From contig NZ_QHJE01000001.1 of the NCBI RefSeq assembly GCF_013626205.1, positions 2,584,501 through 2,648,500 of the forward strand: a stretch of DNA of 64,000 nt. The letters are read 5' to 3'. This document shows, piece by piece, positions 46,590 to 57,504 of the stretch (position 1 is its first letter; each line of letters starts with the position of its first letter). A program made the translations under genes and the position numbers. Source of the stretch: Hyphomicrobium methylovorum (GTDB lineage Bacteria; Pseudomonadota; Alphaproteobacteria; Rhizobiales; Hyphomicrobiaceae). The notes under the pieces were generated by a model. It had not been told where the DNA came from and made no database searches. It saw only the letters and a program-made list of their open reading frames with translations.

Positions 46590-46667
46590 TCAGGCGTGCC
46601 CCGGGAGATGTCCGGTTAGAAGCCTGATCGACCACGACATCGACCGCCTCACGATCCCACTCGACAT
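46590..46667 (-). CDS. Possible 25-residue cationic peptide with a near-ideal ribosome-binding site
   Basis: On the minus strand AGGAGGTGATCC (46680 to 46669), complementary to the full 3' end of 16S rRNA, lies 7 bases (AGGAGG to ATG) before ATG 46667. The ORF encodes 25 residues starting MSSGIVRRSMSWSIRLL and ending in HA, with four Arg, two His and no acidic residue. A terminator-like hairpin follows at 46516-46537, so a single short transcript is plausible. No family is recognised; it could be a peptide, a leader, or a small RNA with ribosome affinity. Confidence 0.5.
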   Translation of the reverse strand: MSSGIVRRSMSWSIRLLTGHLPGHA

Positions 46668-46774
46668 CGGATCACCTCCTCTCAGTTGTTGCTGTTGAAA
46701 GCGAAGGTGACATTGTTTGCCGCGTTTGGAAAGGGCCGCGAGAAGATGTGTGCTTTGCACATTTCCGACGGCTC

Positions 46775-47059
46775 TCAGTGCCAGTTCGGTTGCGCGATGA
46801 GTAGCGATAGAACGAACGCGGCGGCAAGGATTGCGGGAACGGCGAGGATCGCCAGAACAGTTGTTGCCGTTCCGCGATGCCCGGTGCTCTTCAGGCGGTA
46901 TCCCATCGCGAGGATTGCAATAATTGCTGCAAGGACGCCGAGCCACAAAGCGATGTTAAAGGCGGTGATCGATCCGTCACCTATCCCCGTGAAAAAGTAG
47001 AACAGCGCGAGGAAAAGCGCGGCGATGTCGATGGCGAAGAAGGTGCGATACATGAACAT
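46775..47059 (-). CDS. Small integral membrane protein
   Basis: A 94-residue protein with three hydrophobic segments (IDIAALFLALFYFF, ALWLGVLAAIIAILAMGY and TVLAILAVPAILAAAFVLSLL). Ends in AQPNWH. No family recognised. It lies 43 bp downstream of the next minus-strand gene, so the two may form a transcript. Confidence 0.65.
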   Translation of the reverse strand: MFMYRTFFAIDIAALFLALFYFFTGIGDGSITAFNIALWLGVLAAIIAILAMGYRLKSTGHRGTATTVLAILAVPAILAAAFVLSLLIAQPNWH

Positions 47060-47102
47060 GCGGGACGGTCCGAATTGTTCGCGATGCTGTGCGGCCGTGA
47101 GA

Positions 47103-47516
47103 TTAGTCGCGGTTGCGTGCGTGCATCTCGATCGCGCGGCCGAGGCCCGCGAGAAGCGTTCCGAGTGCGAACAAAGCGATCACGATGATTTCGATGTATC
47201 GTTCGACGCTTTCCTTATCGATCATGAAATCGGAAATGTTTGCGTCGGCAACCTTGAAGCGATCGAGGTTTTGCTCGCGTTTCGCTTCGGCGGCCGTCAC
47301 CATGCCTTCCGGCGCTTTCAGGAATTGCAGCATTTCGATGTGATTGTCGAAAAGCGCCTTCATTTGAACCTGCGCAGACTGCTGCGTGCTGAAGGCCGCC
47401 AACCGCCATTCGATGTCGCGCTTCAATGGTTCGAGATAGAACATCTGTGTGGCGGCTGAGGCCAGCAGCAGGAATATGCCGAGCAACTCGCCAAGCTGGT
47501 ACGTCTTGAATTTCAT
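47103..47516 (-). CDS. Unknown membrane protein with N- and C-terminal helices
   Basis: A 137-residue protein from ATG 47516 (GGGGGACCT upstream). A membrane helix near the N-terminus (LGELLGIFLLLASAATQMFYL), a helical middle part, and a C-terminal hydrophobic segment (YIEIIVIALFALGTLLAGLG). Both ends may anchor it, exposing about 80 residues on one side. Family unknown. The sequence is not related to the neighbouring thiC, which starts 2 kb upstream on the same strand. Confidence 0.6.
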   Translation of the reverse strand: MKFKTYQLGELLGIFLLLASAATQMFYLEPLKRDIEWRLAAFSTQQSAQVQMKALFDNHIEMLQFLKAPEGMVTAAEAKREQNLDRFKVADANISDFMIDKESVERYIEIIVIALFALGTLLAGLGRAIEMHARNRD

Positions 47517-47609
47517 AGGTCCCCCGATTTTTCGCAGGGAAGCTAGCGTGGCCCGCGGAATGCGCAAGCGGCACGAGGCGGTCTGCCCCGTGCCGCTGGG
47601 CTCATTTCA

Positions 47610-49562
<1,953 letters not shown>

Positions 49563-49659
49563 CTAATCGCAAGGTTTCGAATGCGATGCGGGTGGCGGCG
49601 ATCGGAAAGGAGTGCGGTTCGAGGCTGAGGGCCGCGAAGATGTGCGTTGTCTGAAGCAT

Positions 49660-49752
49660 GTCCTGTCCCTTCGCCGGCATGACCCGGATCAGGTTCTAAG
49701 GGTGCTTGCGCTCAATCGCGCAATCTCAGCCGGAAAACCGGCGCCCCTCGGA
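49660..49752 (-). promoter_or_regulatory. TPP riboswitch upstream of thiC
   Basis: On the minus strand the core elements occur in order: GAGGGGCGCCGG near 49749, CTGAGA, a variable stem, then ACCCTTAGAACCTGATCC and GGGTCATGCCGGCGAAGGGA. These are the conserved THI-box elements (CTGAGA and ACCTGATC). The element ends about 125 bases before the thiC start and should repress thiC when thiamine diphosphate is abundant. Confidence 0.95.
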
Positions 49753-49810
49753 AACAGCAGTATTCTTGCGCCAATGGCATGCGATGGCAAGCACGCATTG
49801 GTCGGGTGGG

Positions 49811-51514
49811 TTAGGCGGCGACGGCGAGCCGCGCGAAATCGACCCAGCCTTTGATTTTCTCGATGTCGGGCGGGCGGCCTTCGCGGAGCACGCGTTTGCC
49901 GTCGGACGTCGACGCGAATTTCAGCACGTCAGCCGACAATACGACGGGGTCGGCGTCGGCGACGGCGTGCGCTGTCCGATATCCAGCACCCACGAGAAGC
50001 TGCGCGTGCGTGCCCCTCAAGCCTGGGATATCGATCACGAGGCGTGCCTGATCCTGCCAATCGTAAAGCGTTTCGGCGTCGAAGTTTGGATTGTCCATTT
50101 CGTCGGCGAGGTCTGTGGCGTCGGTGCCGAGGAAATCCTCAACGGTGTAGATGCCGAATTCTGCAAAGCGTTCGGCGGTCTTTGGACCAATGGACGGGGC
50201 CGCTTCGAGGTCGTCGCTGGCGATGAGATATCGTTTTTGGTCACGGACCGGCTCTGGTGCCGGTTTGGCTTCGAGGCGCGCGACTTCTTTAACAGGCGCG
50301 GGTGTTTCGCGTGTGGGCGCCTTTGCGGGCACCTCGCGTGCGGGGGCAGGGGCGGGGGCGGGTGCGGATGCGGGCGCAGGGGTAGCGGCGGCGACAGCTA
50401 CAGGCGGAATTGCGGGCGGACGCGCTGTCGCTTCGGACGGCGCGCGCATCGACTTTGCGACTGCAAGCTGAAGCGCCATGTCTCCCGCTGACGTCGCATC
50501 GTTCGTCGCTGCTACGGGCGCGACGGCCGGAGGTGTCTGGCGTGCGGGTACTGTTCCGCTGCTCGCGATGCGCTTGGCGCGTTCTTGACGTTGCTGAGCG
50601 CGCTGAGGTTCCAGAACTTCTTTCGCATGCAGATCGCGGATCGCGCGGTCGTCTTCCGGAAGCGATTTGTCGACGCGTCCTGTTTTACGCAACTCGTCAT
50701 AGATCGAAGCGACGAGCTTGCGATCTTCCGCATTCGAAAGGCGTTTCTCGATGAATTTTTGCGGAATGCGCGTGATCGCCAGGAACGTCTCAGCCGTCAA
50801 CGGCACATCCGGTGCGGCAACGCCTGCTTCGGCGATAGCAGCATCGAGAACGTGTCCGAAGCTTTTAGCTGCATAGATGAGCAGTTCGGCGACGATGCCT
50901 TTGGCGATGTCGTCCAAACCGTCTTCAGGGTGCGTTGCGCCCTTGTGGATGTCGTAGTGCGCGATCAGCTTTTCATAGTAGCGGTGCGAAAATTCGGCGC
51001 CGTCGCAAACGTATTCGGAAAGCCATTTCGGGCCGGACGGACGCGGCGCATCCAAGTCAGGAAAGCGCGTCTCGCCGAGTGCGCGCAGCACATTGTAGGA
51101 GCGATTGATGCTCCACTCGGTGGCACGATGAATGGCATTCTCGGCTTCCGTTTGAGCCGTGTGAAACGGCATGATCGGATCAGTGAAGTAATGGCTGAGG
51201 ACGCCCGCGGAATAGACCGCCTCCGTCCAGTTGCCGGATTTCAGCTCAGCGACGGTCTGGCGATACCAGGCCTCCGCTTTCTCCGGCGCGCCGCCCCAAT
51301 ATTTGTCGGAGACGTGCAGAACGTGGTTCTTGAAATCCTTGAACGTGACGTCCGGCGCTTTCGATCCTTCGAGGTAGCGTTCGACGTGCTTCAGGAATAC
51401 GCGCGTCCACGCATCTCGCGCAGGTCCGTTCATCGCGCTCAGCGCGTCGAGCGCAAGCTTATGATGGGTGCCGTTGGCGTGTGTGGCGTAGACAATGCGG
51501 AATAACGGCGACAT
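49811..51514 (-). CDS. Fusion of a zinc-dependent phospholipase C-like domain with DUF4332
   Basis: A 567-residue protein. The N-terminal ~300 residues have the features of the zinc-dependent phospholipase C/S1-P1 nuclease fold (HANGTHHKLALD, VLSHYFTDPIMPFHTAQTE, HRYYEKLIAH). A Pro/Ala-rich linker (about 330-430) follows, then a C-terminal DUF4332-like helix-hairpin-helix domain (APSIGPKTAERFAEFGIYTVEDFLG and PGLRGTHAQLLVGAGYRT in part). No signal peptide is seen, so it may be cytoplasmic. Whether the first domain is catalytic is unknown; several His and Asp residues of the metal site are present. Confidence 0.65.
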   Translation of the reverse strand: MSPLFRIVYATHANGTHHKLALDALSAMNGPARDAWTRVFLKHVERYLEGSKAPDVTFKDFKNHVLHVSDKYWGGAPEKAEAWYRQTVAELKSGNWTEAVYSAGVLSHYFTDPIMPFHTAQTEAENAIHRATEWSINRSYNVLRALGETRFPDLDAPRPSGPKWLSEYVCDGAEFSHRYYEKLIAHYDIHKGATHPEDGLDDIAKGIVAELLIYAAKSFGHVLDAAIAEAGVAAPDVPLTAETFLAITRIPQKFIEKRLSNAEDRKLVASIYDELRKTGRVDKSLPEDDRAIRDLHAKEVLEPQRAQQRQERAKRIASSGTVPARQTPPAVAPVAATNDATSAGDMALQLAVAKSMRAPSEATARPPAIPPVAVAAATPAPASAPAPAPAPAREVPAKAPTRETPAPVKEVARLEAKPAPEPVRDQKRYLIASDDLEAAPSIGPKTAERFAEFGIYTVEDFLGTDATDLADEMDNPNFDAETLYDWQDQARLVIDIPGLRGTHAQLLVGAGYRTAHAVADADPVVLSADVLKFASTSDGKRVLREGRPPDIEKIKGWVDFARLAVAA

Positions 51515-51603
51515 CTCGGACCCTCGAAGCTGACGGAGGTCCTTGGATCTCTATGCGAGTCGCGCCGCTGGCTCGATTGTGCGCAGGCAACTTGATGCTG
51601 TCA

Positions 51604-52389
51604 TCAACGGTTTTCGTGCCTTTGGCGGGCGCGTTTTTCCGCTTCAAAGTCAATGATATCGGCGCTGACAGCGAATTCCAGGCCGATTCGCCGCGCTAGC
51701 TCTGCGCGGCGCGCCGTCCGGCGGTCGACAGTGTTGGGCGTTGAGGGATCGTCTGCGAGCATGCGTGCCAGTGCGTCGCCGTTGATCCCGCACGCTGTGG
51801 CGATCGCGAATGCTTCTTCGCGCGCAATGGTGCGAGCGGTTTCAACGTAGCTCATCAGAGCGGCGGATGCGTGTGCGCTGCCGAGTGGCCCAGTGCGTTC
51901 GATGCGACCGAGCGCCGTGAGGATCGGCTCGATTTGATCGACGGCATCGGGAAAGCCGCCGACTAAAACCTTTGCGCGTCCTTCCGAGATCGCCGGAACG
52001 TCGCTGATGATCGCGGCATCCGTCACCGCCACACCGCGGGTGCCGAGCAGCCCGAGCATCGCCTGCAGTTCGCGCGGCGAGCGCGCGCCGAGATCTACAA
52101 TCACGGAGCCCGGTTTCATCTCGGCGCCGAGGCCTGTGTGGTCGGCGTCTCCAATCAGCAGTGCGCGCAGGGTTTCGGTGTCTTCGATCGCCACGAGCGC
52201 GTACTCGCATTCGAAAGCGATTTCGGCTGGCGTCGGAACGGGTTCGAGGCGTGTTGCGCGTGTGACCAGCGGGGAGCCGGGAGCGGCGGCATAAAGTGCG
52301 CGATATCCACACGCAGCAAGCCGTTGAGCGATTGCAGGACCGACGTCGTCGTTGCCGATTACACCGATCGGGATTTCGTCGCGTGGCAT
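51604..52389 (-). CDS. NAD-binding dehydrogenase-like protein with missing catalytic residues
   Basis: A 261-residue member of the 3-hydroxyisobutyrate dehydrogenase-like group; ATG 52389 has GGAGGCAG upstream. The first strand-loop reads IGVIGNDDVGPAIAQRL, where the usual G-x-G-x-x-G has lost its second Gly. In the helical half, the Lys that acts as catalyst in G-x-G-x-x-x-K is Ala (GSAHASAALMSY). It thus looks like a non-catalytic or altered-function relative. It follows the VWA/MoxR operon 20 bp downstream and may be cotranscribed. Confidence 0.6.
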   Translation of the reverse strand: MPRDEIPIGVIGNDDVGPAIAQRLAACGYRALYAAAPGSPLVTRATRLEPVPTPAEIAFECEYALVAIEDTETLRALLIGDADHTGLGAEMKPGSVIVDLGARSPRELQAMLGLLGTRGVAVTDAAIISDVPAISEGRAKVLVGGFPDAVDQIEPILTALGRIERTGPLGSAHASAALMSYVETARTIAREEAFAIATACGINGDALARMLADDPSTPNTVDRRTARRAELARRIGLEFAVSADIIDFEAEKRARQRHENR

Positions 52390-52409
52390 GCGAGACTGCC
52401 TCCTTAGCG

Positions 52410-54551
52410 TCAGCGGCCCTCGCGCCACCATGCGAGCGCGATAAGCGCAAGAAGTGCCGAAAGCGCGGCGAAGCCGGTGAACATCGGTGTCAGCTTAACG
52501 CCACGCGTGAGGAACGCTTGGCGATCCTTGAGGCCCAACCATCCCGATCCCGCCATAACTTTGGCTGCGGACATCATCGAAATTCGCGGAACGTCGACGT
52601 TCGTTGGTTCTGTCGATGATGCGGTTCGGGTCCAGAACACGCCACCGCCCGTTGCATCCGCGATGGACCGCATCCTGTCGCCAGTGGCCGTCACCTCGCT
52701 CATTTCGCGGGGATCTTCGACGCCAGCGTTGGCGACGGCGGTGAGAGTGCCCGTGGTGCTGTCGGTTTCGGCTTTGTAGAGTCCGGGGAATTTGACGTCG
52801 ATGGTCGAGCGCCAGACGCCCGGCTCATTGTTGCCTGCGGGATCGAGCGTCACCTCGCTGGTGTCGCCGCCCGGGCCCATCACCTTCACCGGACCGATCT
52901 TGTCCTCCATCGAGCGGCGTTCGAGCGTCAGCTTCATGCCCTTCGATGAGGCGATAAGCCGTTCCTCTTCGAGATCGGGCTCTTTCATCAGCCAGTGCGA
53001 GAGGCGTCGCAGGAGATCGGTATGCGGGCCGCCGCCGTCGTAGCCGCGTGCCCAGAGCCACGCCTGATCGGACGTCAACAATGCGACGCGGCCCTTGCCT
53101 TTGCGATCGAGAATAAGGAGCGGCTTGTCATCCGCGCCAGTCATGACTGTGCGGCCGCGTTCGGGCGTCACCTCGGCCTCTCTGAACCAGCGGCCCCAGG
53201 TTGGTTTCGGCGAAGCATCGGCGACCTTCGACGATGTCCAGCCGGGAAGGCCTTCGGTGACAGGATGCTTCTGGCCTTCGGGCGTCACCTTTGCCTGGAA
53301 CGGCATCTCCAGCACTCGGCCCGTCGGCGCGGCCGGTAGCACGGACGCGAGCGGCGTGCGGTAAATGCTGTAGGCGCTGGCGTAGTCATCTCCGGCGGCA
53401 ACGAGCAATGCGCCGCCGTGCTGATCCACGTAGCGCGCGATGTTGTCGTAGTAGAGCAATTGCAGAATGCCGCGATGCTCGTAACGATCGAAGATGATCA
53501 GATCGAAGTCGTTGATCTTTTCCGAAAAGAGCTCACGCGTCGGGAAAGCGATCAACGAAAGCTGGTTGATCGGCGTGCCGTCCTGCTTCTCTGGCGGGCG
53601 CAGAATCGTGAAGTGAACGAGATCGACGGACGCATCAGACTTCAGCAGGTTGCGCCAGGTGCGCTCGCCGGGATGCGGTTCGCCCGAGACGAGGAGCACG
53701 CGCAAATTCTCACGCACGCCGTCCGCTGCCACGACGGCGCGGTTGTTGGCTGTCGTCAGTTCGCCGGGAGTGGGATCGAGCTCGATTTCGACAATATTCG
53801 TTCCCGTATGCGGGATCGGCATGTCGATCTTGATCTTACGGTCGATTTCCGTCCGGACGACTTCATCGGGAAGACCTTCGCGTCGAACCTTCAGTGATAC
53901 GGCGCCTGATTGAGCGTTTGTTGCTTTTCCCGTTTGACGCACAGCGATTTCAATGGCGCGCGATTGGCCGACGAGGCCGTATCGCGGTGCTTCGATCACT
54001 TCGATGCGGCGGTCGAATTCGTCGGGTTTGCCCGTGAGGATCGCGTGGACCGGAGCGTCGAAGCCGAGTGCGCCCGCAGACTTCGGCACGTCATGAACTT
54101 GGCCGTCGGTTACGAACAATACGCCTGCGATACGGTCGGGGGCGGTGTCGCTCAACGCGGCATTGAGATCCGTGAAGAGGTTCGTTCCGGCGGCGGTTTG
54201 ATCACCAGGAACGCCGCCCGTCACCCACTTGATCGTGAGGTTGGGAATCTTGGCGAACTTCTTTTCGAGATCGCCGCGGATCGTTTCCATTTGCTCGCTG
54301 CGTCCGGCGAGTTTTTGGCTCGGGCTTTCGTCGAGCACGACGATCGCGACGTTGGCGAGGCTTTCGCGCTGCTCTTCCTTCAGGATCGGATTGAGCAAGG
54401 CAGCCAGCAAAGCCGCGAGCGCGGCAGAGCGGATCAACGCACCGCGCGAGCGGCGGAGGATGAGCAGAATGACGAGGGCAAGCGCGAACGCCGCCAACAC
54501 CATCAGGATGGGGAGCGGTACGATCGGCGCGAATGTCAGCGACCAATTCAA
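52410..54551 (-). CDS. Membrane protein with VWA-like (MIDAS) domain
   Basis: A 713-residue protein with two N-terminal membrane helices (PLPILMVLAAFALALVILLIL and AALAALLAALL), a large periplasmic or cytoplasmic part and a C-terminal helix (FAALSALLALIALAWW). VVLDESPSQKL contains a D-x-S-x-S motif as in MIDAS metal sites of von Willebrand A domains. It is the last of four genes in the MoxR operon, the usual place for a VWA membrane protein. Role unknown; these systems are thought to be chaperone-like assembly factors. Confidence 0.75.
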   Translation of the reverse strand: MNWSLTFAPIVPLPILMVLAAFALALVILLILRRSRGALIRSAALAALLAALLNPILKEEQRESLANVAIVVLDESPSQKLAGRSEQMETIRGDLEKKFAKIPNLTIKWVTGGVPGDQTAAGTNLFTDLNAALSDTAPDRIAGVLFVTDGQVHDVPKSAGALGFDAPVHAILTGKPDEFDRRIEVIEAPRYGLVGQSRAIEIAVRQTGKATNAQSGAVSLKVRREGLPDEVVRTEIDRKIKIDMPIPHTGTNIVEIELDPTPGELTTANNRAVVAADGVRENLRVLLVSGEPHPGERTWRNLLKSDASVDLVHFTILRPPEKQDGTPINQLSLIAFPTRELFSEKINDFDLIIFDRYEHRGILQLLYYDNIARYVDQHGGALLVAAGDDYASAYSIYRTPLASVLPAAPTGRVLEMPFQAKVTPEGQKHPVTEGLPGWTSSKVADASPKPTWGRWFREAEVTPERGRTVMTGADDKPLLILDRKGKGRVALLTSDQAWLWARGYDGGGPHTDLLRRLSHWLMKEPDLEEERLIASSKGMKLTLERRSMEDKIGPVKVMGPGGDTSEVTLDPAGNNEPGVWRSTIDVKFPGLYKAETDSTTGTLTAVANAGVEDPREMSEVTATGDRMRSIADATGGGVFWTRTASSTEPTNVDVPRISMMSAAKVMAGSGWLGLKDRQAFLTRGVKLTPMFTGFAALSALLALIALAWWREGR

Positions 54552-54561
54552 AGTGCGACCT

Positions 54562-57504
54562 CTACTGTCCCAGCCGTTCGAGCAGGGCTGGAACGTGAAC
54601 TTGATCGGCTTTGTAGTTGCCGGTTAATGCGTGCATCACAATGTTGATGCCGCCGCGGAATGCCATCTCGCGCTGCATTTCTCCGCCTGGAACGACGGGG
54701 TAGACAGGTCGGCCGCGCTCATCGAGCGCCCAGGCCGCTGCGAGATCGTTGGATGTAATCATGATCGAAGTTACGCCGTCCGAAACGCGGGCGCGGTGCG
54801 TGTCGCCGTCGTTATTTGCGATGGCTTCGACCCAAAGCTGGCCGCCGTCCCACCGCCCGGGAAACGACCGCAGCAGATAGAACGATTTTGTGACGACGTG
54901 GTTTTCCGGAACAGGTTCGAGCGGTGGAACGTCGAGCTTGCTCAACAGACGCTGTAGCGCTGAACCGCCCTTGCCAGCGAGCGGCAAGTTATTGCTGCCG
55001 CCCTGTCCGTAATCGCGCGTATCGAAAATGATGAGGCCGCCTTCCTTCATGTACGCGTCGATCTTGGCGATGACGTTGTCGGCCAATGGCTCAGCGGACT
55101 CCATGACAGGCCAATAGATGATCGGATAGAAGGCGATTTCATCCTTGGTGATGTCGACGGCGGCAGGTTCCCCGGGCTCGACGGCGGTGCGCGTTTGCAG
55201 GACGCGGCCAAGGCCTTGGAGGCCGTTGCGGCTTGTTTCGTCCGTTTCGCGGTTGCCGCTTACGATATAGGCCAGCGTAACTTTTGCCGTAGCGTCGATG
55301 GCGGTTTTGTATTTGCCCGCATCGCCTGAGCGAACCGTTTCGGGTTCGCCTGCGGATGACGAGTAGGGGTCAAATTGCTGGAAGGATTGTGCTTGTGCGT
55401 GGTGCGCACCGGCCAACGCCAATGACAGGCCGCCGAGCGCCGCTATGCCGATGATCAACGCCGCGGTTCCGGTATGTGGACGTCGCGAGCGTGAAAAGAG
55501 ATGGCGCAATCCGCCTGCTTGAAGAATGAGAACGGCGAGCACGTCCGCGAAGAGCAGAGCGAGCGCGATGGCGAGCAACGGTGGTTTTAATGGCGTGCTT
55601 TCCGCGTCACCGTAAGACATGCGTGCGATCTCGGCCGGAAGCGTTGGAAATGCTGTGAGCGTACTTTTCGGTGTCAGAACGTTGAACGCACGCGGGCTGG
55701 CCGCTTGGCCGTAATACCCGGGCGGATGCAAGAACGTCGGCGACGCGTTGGTCAGATCGGCAACCTTTAGCGGTTCCGCAGTTGGCGGCGGACTTCTGAG
55801 GTTGCCAAAGCCATCAAGAATTTTAAGCGGTGGCAGGACGTTGATTTCAGGATTGTTGTCGCTGGTTGTTTGCGTTTCCGTTCCAGTCGTTGATCCTGAT
55901 GCGCCGATGGTGCCCATCGTCGAGACGCGGCGGAGCATCTCCACGAACAACCCGGACATCGGTAAGTTCGACCAGTCGGAGTTGGCCGTGACGTGGAAGA
56001 GAACGAGGCGGCCGTTTCCGTATTTCTTTGCGGTGACGAGCGGCGTTCCGTCCTTCAGACGCGCCCAGATTTCGACTTCGTGCGTCAGCTCCGCCGGATC
56101 GGCGAGAACCTGCCGATTGACCGTCACGTCACTCGGGATCGCCAAACCTTCGAATGGGCTTTTGTTATCAAACGCTGCGAGCGGCTGCGGTGTTGACCAG
56201 GAGAGCGCGCCGCCGAGAGAGCGGCCGCCGCTGCGCAGATGCACCGGAAGAAGATCGTCGCCGGACTTTTCGAGACGTGGACCGGCAAAGCGCACGAGCA
56301 CTCCGCCGCGCTTGACGAACTCGTCGACTTTCTTGTCTGCCTCGCCCGTCAGCGTGCCGATGTCGGCTAGCATCAAAACGGAGACGTTCTGTTTCAGAAC
56401 CGCGTCGAGGCCTTCCGCGAGGTTGGCGTTGTTGCCGATGGCCAGGTCTGAATACGGCTTCAGTGCCTTTTCGATGTAGTAGAGCGGCGCGAGAAGCGGC
56501 TGTGCCTCTTCGCGGCTTTCGCCGGAGAGAAGCCCGACGCGATGCCACTGGGTGGCCGCGTCGATCAGGCTGACGGTTCCTGCGGAGCGTTCGCCTGCGA
56601 TTTCGAGGCGTGCAACTTGATTGCGAAGTTCGAGCGGCATGTCGAACTTGACCGTTACGGATCTTGCGCCGGCTGCGAGGTGGAACGCGGCCTCCCCGAG
56701 GCGTTCACCGCGAGCTGAATACGCATACACGGTGCCGTGGCGGTCATTGCCGCCGGGAGACAGAACGCGTGCTTCGAGCGCGCCTTTCTCGCCGATCGTT
56801 GCGGAGAGGCCGATGGGGGCCAAGCTCTTGTCGTCATTCAATACGGCGAACGTCCCATTGCCGGCGAGGGCTTTGAGTTGTGAGGCGATATCGGCCGCGT
56901 TCGAGCGATGGTCGATGCCGTCCTGAAGCCAGACGATACTGGGATTTTTCGCGTCTGCTGCTTTGAGAGCGGTTTCTAGAGCGGTGACGGCTGCGCCGCG
57001 ATCGGGTGCGAACGGCTCAGGCAGAAGCGCCGCCGCACTTGTGCGTGCCTCGGATGGCGGCTGGATTTTCAATGACGGCAGTTTGCTCGCTTGCGCCGTT
57101 CCCGCGATGATGACGGGGCGGCCTTTGCTTTCGGCTTCCGAGATGACGCGGTCGATCAGGTGTGCGCGCTCGGACCAGCGCGACGCGGATGCCCAGCCGT
57201 TGTCAACGAAGACGACGACGGGGCCGTCGCCAACGAGGGCGGCATCCTGCGATGGGTTGAGGATCGGATCGGCGAGCGCGAGGATGACGAACGCGGCCGC
57301 GATGAGGCGAATGAGCGTGAGCCACCACGGCGTTTTCTCTGCCGTCTTCTCGTTGTCTTCGATGCCGAGAAGAATTCGCGTCGGCGGAAATTCAACCTGC
57401 GTTGGACGCGGCGGCACGGCGCGCAGCAGCCAGTAAATCACCGGCAATGTCAGCAGCGCAGTGAGTAGCCACGGATTGAGAAAGGCAAGCGGACCGAGGC
57501 TCAT
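54562..57504 (-). CDS. BatA-like/DUF4159 membrane protein
   Basis: A 980-residue protein. The first ~90 residues match the BatA/aerotolerance N-terminal domain (FLNPWLLTALLTLPVIYWLL, RAVPPRP). The C-terminal ~260 residues carry DUF4159 (KVTLAYIVSGNRETDE, ITKDEIAFYPIIYWPVMESA, GGLIIFDTRDYG). Two membrane helices lie in between near residues 660-710. Its start overlaps the DUF58 stop by four bases (ATGA), so the two are coupled. Function unknown; part of the MoxR cluster. Confidence 0.85.
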   Translation of the reverse strand: MSLGPLAFLNPWLLTALLTLPVIYWLLRAVPPRPTQVEFPPTRILLGIEDNEKTAEKTPWWLTLIRLIAAAFVILALADPILNPSQDAALVGDGPVVVFVDNGWASASRWSERAHLIDRVISEAESKGRPVIIAGTAQASKLPSLKIQPPSEARTSAAALLPEPFAPDRGAAVTALETALKAADAKNPSIVWLQDGIDHRSNAADIASQLKALAGNGTFAVLNDDKSLAPIGLSATIGEKGALEARVLSPGGNDRHGTVYAYSARGERLGEAAFHLAAGARSVTVKFDMPLELRNQVARLEIAGERSAGTVSLIDAATQWHRVGLLSGESREEAQPLLAPLYYIEKALKPYSDLAIGNNANLAEGLDAVLKQNVSVLMLADIGTLTGEADKKVDEFVKRGGVLVRFAGPRLEKSGDDLLPVHLRSGGRSLGGALSWSTPQPLAAFDNKSPFEGLAIPSDVTVNRQVLADPAELTHEVEIWARLKDGTPLVTAKKYGNGRLVLFHVTANSDWSNLPMSGLFVEMLRRVSTMGTIGASGSTTGTETQTTSDNNPEINVLPPLKILDGFGNLRSPPPTAEPLKVADLTNASPTFLHPPGYYGQAASPRAFNVLTPKSTLTAFPTLPAEIARMSYGDAESTPLKPPLLAIALALLFADVLAVLILQAGGLRHLFSRSRRPHTGTAALIIGIAALGGLSLALAGAHHAQAQSFQQFDPYSSSAGEPETVRSGDAGKYKTAIDATAKVTLAYIVSGNRETDETSRNGLQGLGRVLQTRTAVEPGEPAAVDITKDEIAFYPIIYWPVMESAEPLADNVIAKIDAYMKEGGLIIFDTRDYGQGGSNNLPLAGKGGSALQRLLSKLDVPPLEPVPENHVVTKSFYLLRSFPGRWDGGQLWVEAIANNDGDTHRARVSDGVTSIMITSNDLAAAWALDERGRPVYPVVPGGEMQREMAFRGGINIVMHALTGNYKADQVHVPALLERLGQ

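Noticed and set aside
46590-46667. Identification of the 25-residue ORF as the PQQ precursor PqqA
   Set aside because: PqqA needs a conserved Glu and Tyr separated by three residues; neither residue is present and no pqq genes are nearby.
46669-46680. GGATCACCTCCT on the plus strand, identical to the 3' end of 16S rRNA
   Set aside because: No rRNA gene precedes it; it is better explained as the complement of the strong ribosome-binding site on the minus strand.
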